Positions 23,551-37,183 of a stretch of DNA of 64,000 bases are shown piece after piece. Within the stretch, counting starts at the first letter, position 1. Every line of letters begins with the position of its first letter. The translations under genes and the position numbers were made by a program. This DNA comes from Cladorhizidae sp. MBARI D1340-BT2 (Eukaryota; Porifera; Demospongiae; Poecilosclerida; Cladorhizidae): positions 1,024,501 to 1,088,500 of the forward strand of contig JAQNBH010000021.1 of the NCBI GenBank assembly GCA_028752905.1. The letters run 5' to 3'. The notes below the pieces were generated by a model, which worked only from the letters and a program-made list of their open reading frames with translations, made no database searches and was not told where the DNA came from.

Positions 23551-24434
23551 AAGCGGTGGCCTGCCAGTGAAAAACCACTACATTTATTGATAATCTGTTG
23601 ACATGTTGCAGATAAGGACCTTCTCTATCAGTTGACAAAATCTGGCACTTTGGTCTTGTTAATTAGGGCAGTTATGGATTGTAATCTTACTTGATGCTAA
23701 ACATGTTAGCTTCGTAGATTATCCACACCACTGAATAGACTTGATGTATAGCTATTAAGATAGGACTCTCTAAGTGCTCTCTCTTGATACCAAACATCCA
23801 TATATTCTGCACACTTCACTGTAATGGACTTGCAAGATAGGTATCTCTCAGTGTTCTCTATCTTGAGCTAAACATGTTAGCTTCATAGATTCTCCACACT
23901 TCACTGAATAGAGTTGATATATAGCTCTAAAGGTAGGCCTCTCTCTGTTCTCTCTCTTGATACCAAACATCCGTATATTCTGCATACATAGAATCACAAG
24001 ATAGGTTTCTCTATGTGTTCTCTATCTTGATGCTAAACAGGTTAGCTTCATAGATTCTCCACACTTCACTGTATAAACTTGATATATAGCTATTAAGATA
24101 GGTCTCTCCCTGTGCTCTCTGTTGATATCAAACATCCATAATATTCTGCACAATTCACTGTAATGGACTTGATATGATTCGAATGATAGGTTTCATTATG
24201 TGTTCTCTATCTTGATATTTGCCCTAATTTGGTCTATAATATGTTTCTCATTTTCCCCCCAAAAATCTTGCTTTTTTGCCGTAAAGCTCATAACTTTTCT
24301 ACACTTTATCCAAAAAAGATAATTTTTATATCACCGAATAGCCCGCCAATATTTTGTGTACTCTAAGTATTAGCAAGTTATGGTGATTTGAAGTGGTAAG
24401 GTTTGCGATCTTTCCTGGCGTTTTCCAGTTGCCA
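23551..24434 (+). repeat. Monomer 27 (884 bp)
   Basis: GGATT head. 25-bp tail deletion, junction near 24344. Counterpart of monomer 21. Confidence 0.95.
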
Positions 24435-25343
24435 AAGCGGTGGCCTGCCAGTGAAAAACCACTACATTTATTGTTAATCTGTTGACATGTTGCAGATAAG
24501 GACCTTCTCTATCAGTTGACAAAATCTGGCACTTTGGTCTTGTTAATTAGGGCAGTTATGAATTGTAATCTTACTTGATGCTAAACATGTTAGCTTCGTA
24601 GATTATCCACACCACTGAATAGACTTGATGTATAGCTATTAAGATAGGACTCTCTAAGTGCTCTCTCTTGATACCAAACATCCATATATTCTGCACACTT
24701 CACTGTAATGGACTTGCAAGATAGGTATCTCTCAGTGTTCTCTATCTTGAGCTAAACATGTTAGCTTCATAGATTCTCCACACTTCACTGAATAGAGTTG
24801 ATATATAGCTCTAAAGGTAGGCCTCTCTCTGTTCTCTCTCTTGATACCAAACATCCGTATATTCTGCATACATAGAATCACAAGATAGGTTTCTCTATGT
24901 GTTCTCTATCTTGATGCTAAACAGGTTAGCTTCATAGATTCTCCACACTTCACTGTATAAACTTGATATATAGCTATTAAGATAGGTCTCTCCCTGTGCT
25001 CTCTGTTGATATCAAACATCCATAATATTCTGCACAATTCACTGTAATGGACTTGATATGATTCGAATGATAGGTTTCATTATGTGTTCTCTATCTTGAT
25101 ATTTGCCCTAATTTGGTCTATAATATGTTTCTCATTTTTTCCCCAAAAATCTTGCTTTTTTGCCGTAAAGCTCATAACTTTTCTACACTTTATCCAAAAA
25201 AGATAATTTTTATATCACCGAATAGCCCTTCTAATTATCTGTCTTTTATACGTGCCAAAATTTTGTGTACTCTAAGTATTAGCAAGTTATGGTGATTTGA
25301 AGTGGTAAGGTTTGCGATCTTTCCTGGCGTTTTCCAGTTGCCA
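24435..25343 (+). repeat. Monomer 28 (909 bp)
   Basis: GTTAATC head, GAATT, T6C4, TATACGTG. Confidence 0.95.
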
Positions 25344-26252
25344 AAGCGGTGGCCTGCCAGTGAAAAACCACTACATTTATTGATAATCTGTTGACATGTT
25401 GCAGATAAGGACCTTCTCTATCAGTTGACAAAATCTGGCACTTTGGTCTTGTTAATTAGGGCAGTTATGGATTGTAATCTTACTTGATGCTAAACATGTT
25501 AGCTTCGTAGATTATCCACACCACTGAATAGACTTGATGTATAGCTATTAAGATAGGACTCTCTAAGTGCTCTCTCTTGATACCAAACATCCATATATTC
25601 TGCACACTTCACTGTAATGGACTTGCAAGATAGGTATCTCTCAGTGTTCTCTATCTTGAGCTAAACATGTTAGCTTCATAGATTCTCCACACTTCACTGA
25701 ATAGAGTTGATATATAGCTCTAAAGGTAGGCCTCTCTCCGTTCTCTCTCTTGATACCAAACATCCGTATATTCTGCATACATAGAATCACAAGATAGGTT
25801 TCTCTATGTGTTCTCTATCTTGATGCTAAACAGGTTAGCTTCATAGATTCTCCACACTTCACTGTATAAACTTGATATATAGCTATTAAGATAGGTCTCT
25901 CCCTGTGCTCTCTGTTGATATCAAACATCCATAATATTCTGCACAATTCACTGTAATGGACTTGATATGATTCGAATGATAGGTTTCATTATGTGTTCTC
26001 TATCTTGATATTTGCCCTAATTTGGTCTATAATATGTTTCTCATTTTTCCCCCAAAAATCTTGCTTTTTTGCCGTAAAGCTCATAACTTTTCTACACTTT
26101 ATCCAAAAAAGATAATTTTTATATCACCGAATAGCCCTTCTAATTATCTGTCTTTTATATGTGCCAAAATTTTGTGTACTCTAAGTATTAGCAAGTTATG
26201 GTGATTTGAAGTGGTAAGGTTTGCGATCTTTCCTGGCGTTTTCCAGTTGCCA
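25344..26252 (+). repeat. Monomer 29 (909 bp)
   Basis: GGATT head, CTCTCCGTTC in S4, T5C5, TATATGTGCC. Confidence 0.95.
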
Positions 26253-27165
26253 AAGCGGTGGCCTGCCAGTGAAAAACCACTACATTTATTGATAATCTGT
26301 TGACATGTTGCAGATAAGGACCTTCTCTATCAGTTGACAAAATCTGGCACTTTGGTCTTGTTAATTAGGGCAGTTATGGATTGTAATCTTACTTGATGCT
26401 AAACATGTTAGCTTCGTAGATTATCCACACTTCACTGAATAGACTTGATGTATAGCTATTAAGATAGGACTCTCTAAGTGCTCTCTCTTGATACCAAACA
26501 TCCATATTATATTCTGCACACTTCACTGTAATGGATTGCAAGATAGGTATCTCTCAGTGTTCTCTATCTTGAGCTAAACATGTTAGCTTCATAGATTCTC
26601 CACACTTCACTGAATAGACTTGATATATAGCTCTAAAGGTAGGCCTCTCTCTGTTCTCTCTCTTGATACCATACGTCCGTATATTCTGCATACATAGAAT
26701 CACAAGATAGGTTTCTCTATGTGTTCTCTATCTTGATGCTAAACAGGTTAGCTTCATAGATTCTCCACACTTCACTGTATAAACTTGATATATAGCTATT
26801 AAGATAGGTCTCTCCCTGTGCTCTCTGTTGATATCAAACATCCATAATATTCTGCACAATTCACTGTAATGGACTTGATATGATTCGAATGATAGGTTTC
26901 ATTATGTGTTCTCTATCTTGATATTTGCCCTAATTTGGTCTATAATATGTTTCTCATTTTTCCCCCAAAAATCTTGCTTTTTTGCCGTAAAGCTCATAAC
27001 TTTTCTACACTTTATCCAAAAAAGATAATTTTTATATCACCGAATAGCCCTTCTAATTATCTGTCTTTTATACGTGCCAAAATTTTGTGTACTCTAAGTA
27101 TTAGCAAGTTATGGTGATTTGAAGTGGTAAGGTTTGCGATCTTTCCTGGCGTTTTCCAGTTGCCA
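26253..27165 (+). repeat. Monomer 30 (913 bp)
   Basis: 914-class copy (CACTTCACTG, TATTATATT, CCATACGTCCG) with a private 1-base loss, ATGGATTGCAAG in S2. T5C5. Confidence 0.95.
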
Positions 27166-28074
27166 AAGCGGTGGCCTGCCAGTGAAAAACCACTACATTT
27201 ATTGATAATCTGTTGACATGTTGCAGATAAGGACCTTCTCTATCAGTTGACAAAATCTGGCACTTTGGTCTTGTTAATTAGGGCAGTTATGGATTGTAAT
27301 CTTACTTGATGCTAAACATGTTAGCTTCGTAGATTATCCACACCACTGAATAGACTTGATGTATAGCTATTAAGATAGGACTCTCTAAGTGCTCTCTCTT
27401 GATACCAAACATCCATATATTCTGCACACTTCACTGTAATGGACTTGCAAGATAGGTATCTCTCAGTGTTCTCTATCTTGAGCTAAACATGTTAGCTTCA
27501 TAGATTCTCCACACTTCACTGAATAGAGTTGATATATAGCTCTAAAGGTAGGCCTCTCTCTGTTCTCTCTCTTGATACCAAACATCCGTATATTCTGCAT
27601 ACATAGAATCACAAGATAGGTTTCTCTATGTGTTCTCTATCTTGATGCTAAACAGGTTAGCTTCATAGATTCTCCACACTTCACTGTATAAACTTGATAT
27701 ATAGCTATTAAGATAGGTCTCTCCCTGTGCTCTCTGTTGATATCAAACATCCATAATATTCTGCACAATTCACTGTAATGGACTTGATATGATTCGAATG
27801 ATAGGTTTCATTATGTGTTCTCTATCTTGATATTTGCCCTAATTTGGTCTATAATATGTTTCTCATTTTTTCCCCAAAAATCTTGCTTTTTTGCCGTAAA
27901 GCTCATAACTTTTCTACACTTTATCCAAAAAAGATAATTTTTATATCACCGAATAGCCCTTCTAATTATCTGTCTTTTATACGTGCCAAAATTTTGTGTA
28001 CTCTAAGTATTAGCAAGTTATGGTGATTTGAAGTGGTAAGGTTTGCGATCTTTCCTGGCGTTTTCCAGTTGCCA
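27166..28074 (+). repeat. Monomer 31 (909 bp)
   Basis: GGATT head, T6C4, TATACGTG. Confidence 0.95.
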
Positions 28075-28983
28075 AAGCGGTGGCCTGCCAGTGAAAAACC
28101 ACTACATTTATTGTTAATCTGTTGACATGTTGCAGATAAGGACCTTCTCTATCAGTTGACAAAATCTGGCACTTTGGTCTTGTTAATTAGGGCAGTTATG
28201 AATTGTAATCTTACTTGATGCTAAACATGTTAGCTTCGTAGATTATCCACACCACTGAATAGACTTGATGTATAGCTATTAAGATAGGACTCTCTAAGTG
28301 CTCTCTCTTGATACCAAACATCCATATATTCTGCACACTTCACTGTAATGGACTTGCAAGATAGGTATCTCACAGTGTTCTCTATCTTGAGCTAAACATG
28401 TTAGCTTCATAGATTCTCCACACTTCACTGAATAGAGTTGATATATAGCTCTAAAGGTAGGCCTCTCTCTGTTCTCTCTCTTGATACCAAACATCCGTAT
28501 ATTCTGCATACATAGAATCACAAGATAGGTTTCTCTATGTGTTCTCTATCTTGATGCTAAACAGGTTAGCTTCATAGATTCTCCACACTTCACTGTATAA
28601 ACTTGATATATAGCTATTAAGATAGGTCTCTCCCTGTGCTCTCTGTTGATATCAAACATCCATAATATTCTGCACAATTCACTGTAATGGACTTGATATG
28701 ATTCGAATGATAGGTTTCATTATGTGTTCTCTATCTTGATATTTGCCCTAATTTGGTCTATAATATGTTTCTCATTTTTCCCCCAAAAATCTTGCTTTTT
28801 TGCCGTAAAGCTCATAACTTTTCTACACTTTATCCAAAAAAGATAATTTTTATATCACCGAATAGCCCTTCTAATTATCTGTCTTTTATACGTGCCAAAA
28901 TTTTGTGTACTCTAAGTATTAGCAAGTTATGGTGATTTTAAGTGGTAAGGTTTGCGATCTTTCCTGGCGTTTTCCAGTTGCCA
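28075..28983 (+). repeat. Monomer 32 (909 bp)
   Basis: GTTAATC head, GAATT, TCTCACAG in S2 (usual TCTCTCAG), T5C5. Private TGATTTTAAG at the end. The S2 change removes a stop on the minus strand and opens a 75-codon frame there (28294-28521), judged incidental. Confidence 0.95.
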
Positions 28984-29897
28984 AAGCGGTGGCCTGCCAG
29001 TGAAAAACCACTACATTTATTGATAATCTGTTGACATGTTGCAGATAAGGACCTTCTCTATCAGTTGACAAAATCTGGCACTTTGGTCTTGTTAATTAGG
29101 GCAGTTATGGATTGTAATCTTACTTGATGCTAAACATGTTAGCTTCGTAGATTATCCACACTTCACTGAATAGACTTGATGTATAGCTATTAAGATAGGA
29201 CTCTCTAAGTGCTCTCTCTTGATACCAAACATCCATATTATATTCTGCACACTTCACTGTAATGGACTTGCAAGATAGGTATCTCTCAGTGTTCTCTATC
29301 TTGAGCTAAACATGTTAGCTTCATAGATTCTCCACACTTCACTGAATAGACTTGATATATAGCTCTAAAGGTAGGCCTCTCTCTGTTCTCTCTCTTGATA
29401 CCATACGTCCGTATATTCTGCATACATAGAATCACAAGATAGGTTTCTCTATGTGTTCTCTATCTTGATGCTAAACAGGTTAGCTTCATAGATTCTCCAC
29501 ACTTCACTGTATAAACTTGATATATAGCTATTAAGATAGGTCTCTCCCTGTGCTCTCAGTTGATATCAAACATCCATAATATTCTGCACAATTCACTGTA
29601 ATGGACTTGATATGATTCGAATGATAGGTTTCATTATGTGTTCTCTATCTTGATATTTGCCCTAATTTGGTCTATAATATGTTTCTCATTTTCCCCCCAA
29701 AAATCTTGCTTTTTTGCCGTAAAGCTCATAACTTTTCTACACTTTATCCAAAAAAGATAATTTTTATATCACCGAATAGCCCTTCTAATTATCTGTCTTT
29801 TATACGTGCCAAAATTTTGTGTACTCTAAGTATTAGCAAGTTATGGTGATTTGAAGTGGTAAGGTTTGCGATCTTTCCTGGCGTTTTCCAGTTGCCA
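28984..29897 (+). repeat. Monomer 33 (914 bp)
   Basis: 914-class: CACTTCACTG, TATTATATT, GAATAGACTTG, CCATACGTCCG. Private GCTCTCAGTTG at S5/S6. T4C6. Confidence 0.95.
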
Positions 29898-30806
29898 AAG
29901 CGGTGGCCTGCCAGTGAAAAACCACTACATTTATTGATAATCTGTTGACATGTTGCAGATAAGGACCTTCTCTATCAGTTGACAAAATCTGGCACTTTGG
30001 TCTTGTTAATTAGGGCAGTTATGGATTGTAATCTTACTTGATGCTAAACATGTTAGCTTCGTAGATTATCCACACCACTGAATAGACTTGATGTATAGCT
30101 ATTAAGATAGGACTCTCTAAGTGCTCTCTCTTGATACCAAACATCCATATATTCTGCACACTTCACTGTAATGGACTTGCAAGATAGGTATCTCTCAGTG
30201 TTCTCTATCTTGAGCTAAACATGTTAGCTTCATAGATTCTCCACACTTCACTGAATAGAGTTGATATATAGCTCTAAAGGTAGGCCTCTCTCTGTTCTCT
30301 CTCTTGATACCAAACATCCGTATATTCTGCATACATAGAATCACAAGATAGGTTTCTCTATGTGTTCTCTATCTTGATGCTAAACAGGTTAGCTTCATAG
30401 ATTCTCCACACTTCACTGTATAAACTTGATATATAGCTATTAAGATAGGTCTCTCCCTGTGCTCTCTGTTGATATCAAACATCCATAATATTCTGCACAA
30501 TTCACTGTAATGGACTTGATATGATTCGAATGATAGGTTTCATTATGTGTTCTCTATCTTGATATTTGCCCTAATTTGGTCTATAATATGTTTCTCATTT
30601 TTCCCCCAAAAATCTTGCTTTTTTTCCGTAAAGCTCATAACTTTTCTACACTTTATCCAAAAAAGATAATTTTTATATCACCGAATAGCCCTTCTAATTA
30701 TCTGTCTTTTATACGTGCCAAAATTTTGTGTACTCTAAGTATTAGCAAGTTATGGTGATTTGAAGTGGTAAGGTTTGCGATCTTTCCTGGCGTTTTCCAG
30801 TTGCCA
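29898..30806 (+). repeat. Monomer 34 (909 bp)
   Basis: GGATT head, T5C5. Private CTTTTTTTCCG in the tail (usual CTTTTTTGCCG). Confidence 0.95.
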
Positions 30807-31715
30807 AAGCGGTGGCCTGCCAGTGAAAAACCACTACATTTATTGTTAATCTGTTGACATGTTGCAGATAAGGACCTTCTCTATCAGTTGACAAAATCTG
30901 GCACTTTGGTCTTGTTAATTAGGGCAGTTATGAATTGTAATCTTACTTGATGCTAAACATGTTAGCTTCGTAGATTATCCACACCACTGAATAGACTTGA
31001 TGTATAGCTATTAAGATAGGACTCTCTAAGTGCTCTCTCTTGATACCAAACATCCATATATTCTGCACACTTCACTGTAATGGACTTGCAAGATAGGTAT
31101 CTCTCAGTGTTCTCTATCTTGAGCTAAACATGTTAGCTTCATAGATTCTCCACACTTCACTGAATAGAGTTGATATATAGCTCTAAAGGTAGGCCTCTCT
31201 CTGTTCTCTCTCTTGATACCAAACATCCGTATATTCTGCATACATAGAATCACAAGATAGGTTTCTCTATGTGTTCTCTATCTTGATGCTAAACAGGTTA
31301 GCTTCATAGATTCTCCACACTTCACTGTATAAACTTGATATATAGCTATTAAGATATGTCTCTCCCTGTGCTCTCTGTTGATATCAAACATCCATAATAT
31401 TCTGCACAATTCACTGTAATGGACTTGATATGATTCGAATGATAGGTTTCATTATGTGTTCTCTATCTTGATATTTGCCCTAATTTGGTCTATAATATGT
31501 TTCTCATTTTCCCCCCAAAAATCTTGCTTTTTTGCCGTAAAGCTCATAACTTTTCTACACTTTATCCAAAAAAGATAATTTTTATATCACCGAATAGCCC
31601 TTCTAATTATCTGTCTTTTATACGTGCCAAAATTTTGTGTACTCTAAGTATTAGCAAGTTATGGTGATTTGAAGTGGTAAGGTTTGCGATCTTTCCTGGC
31701 GTTTTCCAGTTGCCA
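30807..31715 (+). repeat. Monomer 35 (909 bp)
   Basis: GTTAATC head, GAATT, private AAGATATGTCTC in S5, T4C6. Confidence 0.95.
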
Positions 31716-32629
31716 AAGCGGTGGCCTGCCAGTGAAAAACCACTACATTTATTGATAATCTGTTGACATGTTGCAGATAAGGACCTTCTCTATCAGTTGA
31801 CAAAATCTGGCACTTTGGTCTTGTTAATTAGGGCAGTTATGGATTGTAATCTTACTTGATGCTAAACATGTTAGCTTCGTAGATTATCCACACTTCACTG
31901 AATAGACTTGATGTATAGCTATTAAGATAGGACTCTCTAAGTGCTCTCTCTTGATACCAAACATCCATATTATATTCTGCACACTTCACTGTAATGGACT
32001 TGCAAGATAGGTATCTCTCAGTGTTCTCTATCTTGAGCTAAACATGTTAGCTTCATAGATTCTCCACACTTCACTGAATAGACTTGATATATAGCTCTAA
32101 AGGTAGGCCTCTCTCAGTTCTCTCTCTTGATACCATACGTCCGTATATTCTGCATACATAGAATCACAAGATAGGTTTCTCTATGTGTTATCTATCTTGA
32201 TGCTAAACAGGTTAGCTTCATAGATTCTCCACACTTCACTGTATAAACTTGATATATAGCTATTAAGATAGGTCTCTCCCTGTGCTCTCTGTTGATATCA
32301 AACATCCATAATATTCTGCACAATTCACTGTAATGGACTTGATATGATTCGAATGATAGGTTTCATTATGTGTTCTCTATCTTGATATTTGCCCTAATTT
32401 GGTCTATAATATGTTTCTCATTTTTTCCCCAAAAATCTTGCTTTTTTGCCGTAAAGCTCATAACTTTTCTACACTTTATCCAAAAAAGATAATTTTTATA
32501 TCACCGAATAGCCCTTCTAATTATCTGTCTTTTATACGTGCCAATATTTTGTGTACTCTAAGTATTAGCAAGTTATGGTGATTTGAAGTGGTAAGGTTTG
32601 CGATCTTTCCTGGCGTTTTCCAGTTGCCA
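31716..32629 (+). repeat. Monomer 36 (914 bp)
   Basis: 914-class with private CTCTCAGTTC in S4, GTTATCTATC, T6C4 and GCCAATATT tail. Confidence 0.95.
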
Positions 32630-33537
32630 AAGCGGTGGCCTGCCAGTGAAAAACCACTACATTTATTGATAATCTGTTGACATGTTGCAGATAAGGACCT
32701 TCTCTATCAGTTGACAAAATCTGGCACTTTGGTCTTGTTAATTAGGGCAGTTATGAATTGTAATCTTACTTGATGCTAAACATGTTAGCTTCGTAGATTA
32801 TCCACACCACTGAATAGACTTGATGTATAGCTATTAAGATAGGACTCTCTAAGTGCTCTCTCTTGATACCAAACATCCATATATTCTGCACACTTCACTG
32901 TAATGGACTTGCAAGATAGGTATCTCTCAGTGTTCTCTATCTTGAGCTAAACATGTTAGCTTCATAGATTCTCCACACTTCACTGAATAGAGTTGATATA
33001 TAGCTCTAAAGGTAGGCCTCTCTCTGTTCTCTCTCTTGATACCAAACATCCGTATATTCTGCATACATAGAATCACAAGATAGGTTTCTCTATGTGTTCT
33101 CTATCTTGATGCTAAACAGGTTAGCTTCATAGATTCTCCACACTTCACTGTATAAACTTGATATATAGCTATTAAGATAGGTATCTCCCTGTGCTCTCTG
33201 TTGATATCAAACATCCATAATATTCTGCACAATTCACTGTAATGGACTTGATATGATTCGAATGATAGGTTTCATTATGTGTTCTCTATCTTGATATTTG
33301 CCCTAATTTGGTCTATAATATGTTTCTCATTTTCCCCCCAAAATCTTGCTTTTTTGCCGTAAAGCTCATAACTTTTCTACACTTTATCCAAAAAAGATAA
33401 TTTTTATATCACCGAATAGCCCTTCTAATTATCTGTCTTTTGTACGTACCAATATTTTGTGTACTCTAAGTATTAGCAAGTTATGGTGATTTGAAGTGGT
33501 AAGGTTTGCGATCTTTCCTGGCGTTTTCCAGTTGCCA
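32630..33537 (+). repeat. Monomer 37 (908 bp)
   Basis: GAATT head, TAGGTATCTCCC in S5, T4C6 followed by A4 (one A lost), GTACGTACCAATATT. Confidence 0.95.
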
Positions 33538-34446
33538 AAGCGGTGGCCTGCCAGTAAAAAACCACTACATTTATTGATAATCTGTTGACATGTTGCAGAT
33601 AAGGACCTTCTCTATCAGTTGACAAAATCTGGCACTTTGGTCTTGTTAATTAGGGCAGTTATGAATTGTAATCTTACTTGATGCTAAACATGTTAGCTTC
33701 GTAGATTATCCACACCACTGAATAGACTTGATGTATAGCTATTAAGATAGGACTCTCTAAGTGCTCTCTCTTGATACCAAACATCCATATATTCTGCACA
33801 CTTCACTGTAATGGACTTGCAAGATAGGTATCTCTCAGTGTTCTCTATCTTGAGCTAAACATGTTAGCTTCATAGATTCTCCACACTTCACTGAATAGAG
33901 TTGATATATAGCTCTAAAGGTAGGCCTCTCTCTGTTCTCTCTCTTGATACCAAACATCCGTATATTCTGCATACATAGAATCACAAGATAGGTTTCTCTA
34001 TGTGTTCTCTATCTTGATGCTAAACAGGTTAGCTTCATAGATTCTCCACACTTCACTGTATAAACTTGATATATAGCTATTAAGATAGGTCTCTCCCTGT
34101 GCTCTCTGTTGATATCAAACATCCATAATATTCTGCACAATTCACTGTAATGGACTTGATATGATTCGAATGATAGGTTTCATTATGTGTTCTCTATCTT
34201 GATATTTGCCCTAATTTGGTCTATAATATGTTTCTCATTTTTTCCCCAAAAATCTTGCTTTTTTGCCGTAAAGCTCATAACTTTTCTACACTTTATCCAA
34301 AAAAGATAATTTTTATATCACCGAATAGCCTTTCTAATTATCTGTCTTTTGTACGTGCCAAAATTTTGTGTACTCTAAGTATTAGCAAGTTATGGTGATT
34401 TGAAGTGGTAAGGTTTGCGATCTTTCCTGGCGTTTTCCAGTTGCCA
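33538..34446 (+). repeat. Monomer 38 (909 bp)
   Basis: Private CCAGTAAAAA in the conserved head. GAATT, T6C4, GCCTTTCT, GTACGTG. Confidence 0.95.
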
Positions 34447-35355
34447 AAGCGGTGGCCTGCCAGTGAAAAACCACTACATTTATTGTTAATCTGTTGACAT
34501 GTTGCAGATAAGGACCTTCTCTATCAGTTGACAAAATCTGGCACTTTGGTCTTGTTAATTAGGGCAGTTATGAATTGTAATCTTACTTGATGCTAAACAT
34601 GTTAGCTTCGTAGATTATCCACACCACTGAATAGACTTGATGTATAGCTATTAAGATAGGACTCTCTAAGTGCTCTCTCTTGATACCAAACATCCATATA
34701 TTCTGCACACTTCACTGTAATGGACTTGCAAGATAGGTATCTCACAGTGTTCTCTATCTTGAGCTAAACATGTTAGCTTCATAGATTCTCCACACTTCAC
34801 TGAATAGAGTTGATATATAGCTCTAAAGGTAGGCCTCTCTCTGTTCTCTCTCTTGATACCAAACATCCGTATATTCTGCATACATAGAATCACAAGATAG
34901 GTTTCTCTATGTGTTCTCTATCTTGATGCTAAACAGGTTAGCTTCATAGATTCTCCACACTTCACTGTATAAACTTGATATATAGCTATTAAGATAGGTC
35001 TCTCCCTGTGCTCTCTGTTGATATCAAACATCCATAATATTCTGCACAATCCACTGTAATGGACTTGATATGATTCGAATGATAGGTTTCATTATGTGTT
35101 CTCTATCTTGATATTTGCCCTAATTTGGTCTATAATATGTTTCTCATTTTCCCCCCAAAAATCTTGCTTTTTTGCCGTAAAGCTCATAACTTTTCTACAC
35201 TTTATCCAAAAAAGATAATTTTTATATCACCGAATAGCCCTTCTAATTATCTGTCTTTTATACGTGCCAAAATTTTGTGTACTCTAAGTATTAGCAAGTT
35301 ATGGTGATTTGAAGTGGTAAGGTTTGCGATCTTTCCTGGCGTTTTCCAGTTGCCA
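34447..35355 (+). repeat. Monomer 39 (909 bp)
   Basis: GTTAATC head, GAATT, TCTCACAG in S2 (75-codon minus-strand frame, 34666-34893), CAATCCAC in S6, T4C6. Confidence 0.95.
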
Positions 35356-36269
35356 AAGCGGTGGCCTGCCAGTGAAAAACCACTACATTTATTGATAATC
35401 TGTTGACATGTTGCAGATAAGGACCTTCTCTATCAGTTGACAAAATCTGGCACTTTGGTCTTGTTAATTAGGGCAGTTATGGATTGTAATCTTACTTGAT
35501 GCTAAACATGTTAGCTTCGTAGATTATCCACACTTCACTGAATAGACTTGATGTATAGCTATTAAGATAGGAATCTCTAAGTGCTCTCTCTTGATACCAA
35601 ACATCCATATTATATTCTGCACACTTCACTGTAATGGACTTGCAAGATAGGTATCTCTCAGTGTTCTCTATCTTGAGCTAAACATGTTAGCTTCATAGAT
35701 TCTCCACACTTCACTGAATAGACTTGATATATAGCTCTAAAGGTAGGCCTCTCTCTGTTCTCTCTCTTGATACCATACGTCCGTATATTCTGCATACATA
35801 GAATCACAAGATAGGTTTCTCTATGTGTTCTCTATCTTGATGCTAAACAGGTTAGCTTCATAGATTCTCCACACTTCACTGTATAAACTTGATATATAGC
35901 TATTAAGATAGGTCTCTCCCTGTGCTCTCTGTTGATATCAAACATCCATAATATTCTGCACAATTCACTGTAATGGACTTGATATGATTCGAATGATAGG
36001 TTTCATTATGTGTTCTCTATCTTGATATTTGCCCTAATTTGGTCTATAATATGTTTCTCATTTTCCCCCCAAAAATCTTGCTTTTTTGCCGTAAAGCTCA
36101 TAACTTTTCTACACTTTATCCAAAAAAGATAATTTTTATATCACCGAATAGCCCTTCTAATTATCTGTCTTTTATACGTGCCAAAATTTTGTGTACTCTA
36201 AGTATTAGCAAGTTATGGTGATTTGAAGTGGTAAGGTTTGCGATCTTTCCTGGCGTTTTCCAGTTGCCA
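35356..36269 (+). repeat. Monomer 40 (914 bp)
   Basis: 914-class with GGAATCTC in S1. T4C6. Confidence 0.95.
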
Positions 36270-37183
36270 AAGCGGTGGCCTGCCAGTGAAAAACCACTAC
36301 ATTTATTGATAATCTGTTGACATGTTGCAGATAAGGACCTTCTCTATCAGTTGACAAAATCTGGCACTTTGGTCTTGTTAATTAGGGCAGTTATGGATTG
36401 TAATCTTACTTGATGCTAAACATGTTAGCTTCGTAGATTATCCACACTTCACTGAATAGACTTGATGTATAGCTATTAAGATAGGACTCTCTAAGTGCTC
36501 TCTCTTGATACCAAACATCCATATTATATTCTGCACACTTCACTGTAATGGACTTGCAAGATAGGTATCTCTCAGTGTTCTCTATCTTGAGCTAAACATG
36601 TTAGCTTCATAGATTCTCCACACTTCACTGAATAGACTTGATATATAGCTCTAAAGGTAGGCCTCTCTCTGTTCTCTCTCTTGATACCATACGTCCGTAT
36701 ATTCTGCATACATAGAATCACAAGATAGGTTTCTCTATGTGTTATCTATCTTGATGCTAAACAGGTTAGCTTCATAGATTCTCCACACTTCACTGTATAA
36801 ACTTGATATATAGCTATTAAGATAGGTCTCTCCCTGTGCTCTCTGTTGATATCAAACATCCATAATATTCTGCACAATTCACTGTAATGGACTTGATATG
36901 ATTCGAATGATAGGTTTCATTATGTGTTCTCTATCTTGATATTTGCCCTAATTTGGTCTATAATATGTTTCTCATTTTTCCCCCAAATATCTTGCTTTTT
37001 TGCCGTAAAGCTCATAACTTTTCTACACTTTATCCAAAAAAGATAATTTTTATATCACCGAATAGCCCTTCTAATTATCTGTCTTTTATACGTGCCAATA
37101 TTTTGTGTACTCTAAGTATTAGCAAGTTATGGTGATTTGAAGTGGTAAGGTTTGCGATCTTTCCTGGCGTTTTCCAGTTGCCA
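36270..37183 (+). repeat. Monomer 41 (914 bp)
   Basis: 914-class with GTTATCTATC, T5C5, AAATATCTT (usual AAAAATCTT) and GCCAATATT. Confidence 0.95.

Larger units (their letters stand above)
22642..25343 (+). repeat. Higher-order block, monomers 26-28, copy 2 (displacement 5409 bp)
   Basis: Same 2702-bp series as monomers 20-22. Differences include CTCCACTCTTC in monomer 26, and T6C4 with TATACGTG in monomer 28 where monomer 22 has T5C5 and TATATGTG. Confidence 0.88.
34447..37183 (+). repeat. Higher-order block, monomers 39-41, copy 1 (period 3645 bp)
   Basis: Lengths 909, 914, 914. Rare shared markers are TCTCACAG and CAATCCAC (first monomer), GGAATCTC (second) and AAATATCTT with GTTATCTATC (third). 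The block recurs at 38092. Confidence 0.92.

Noticed and set aside
28294..28521. 75-residue minus-strand frames at 28294, 34666 and 38311 as genes
   Set aside because: They result from a single substitution removing a stop codon in repeats that otherwise lack the frame.
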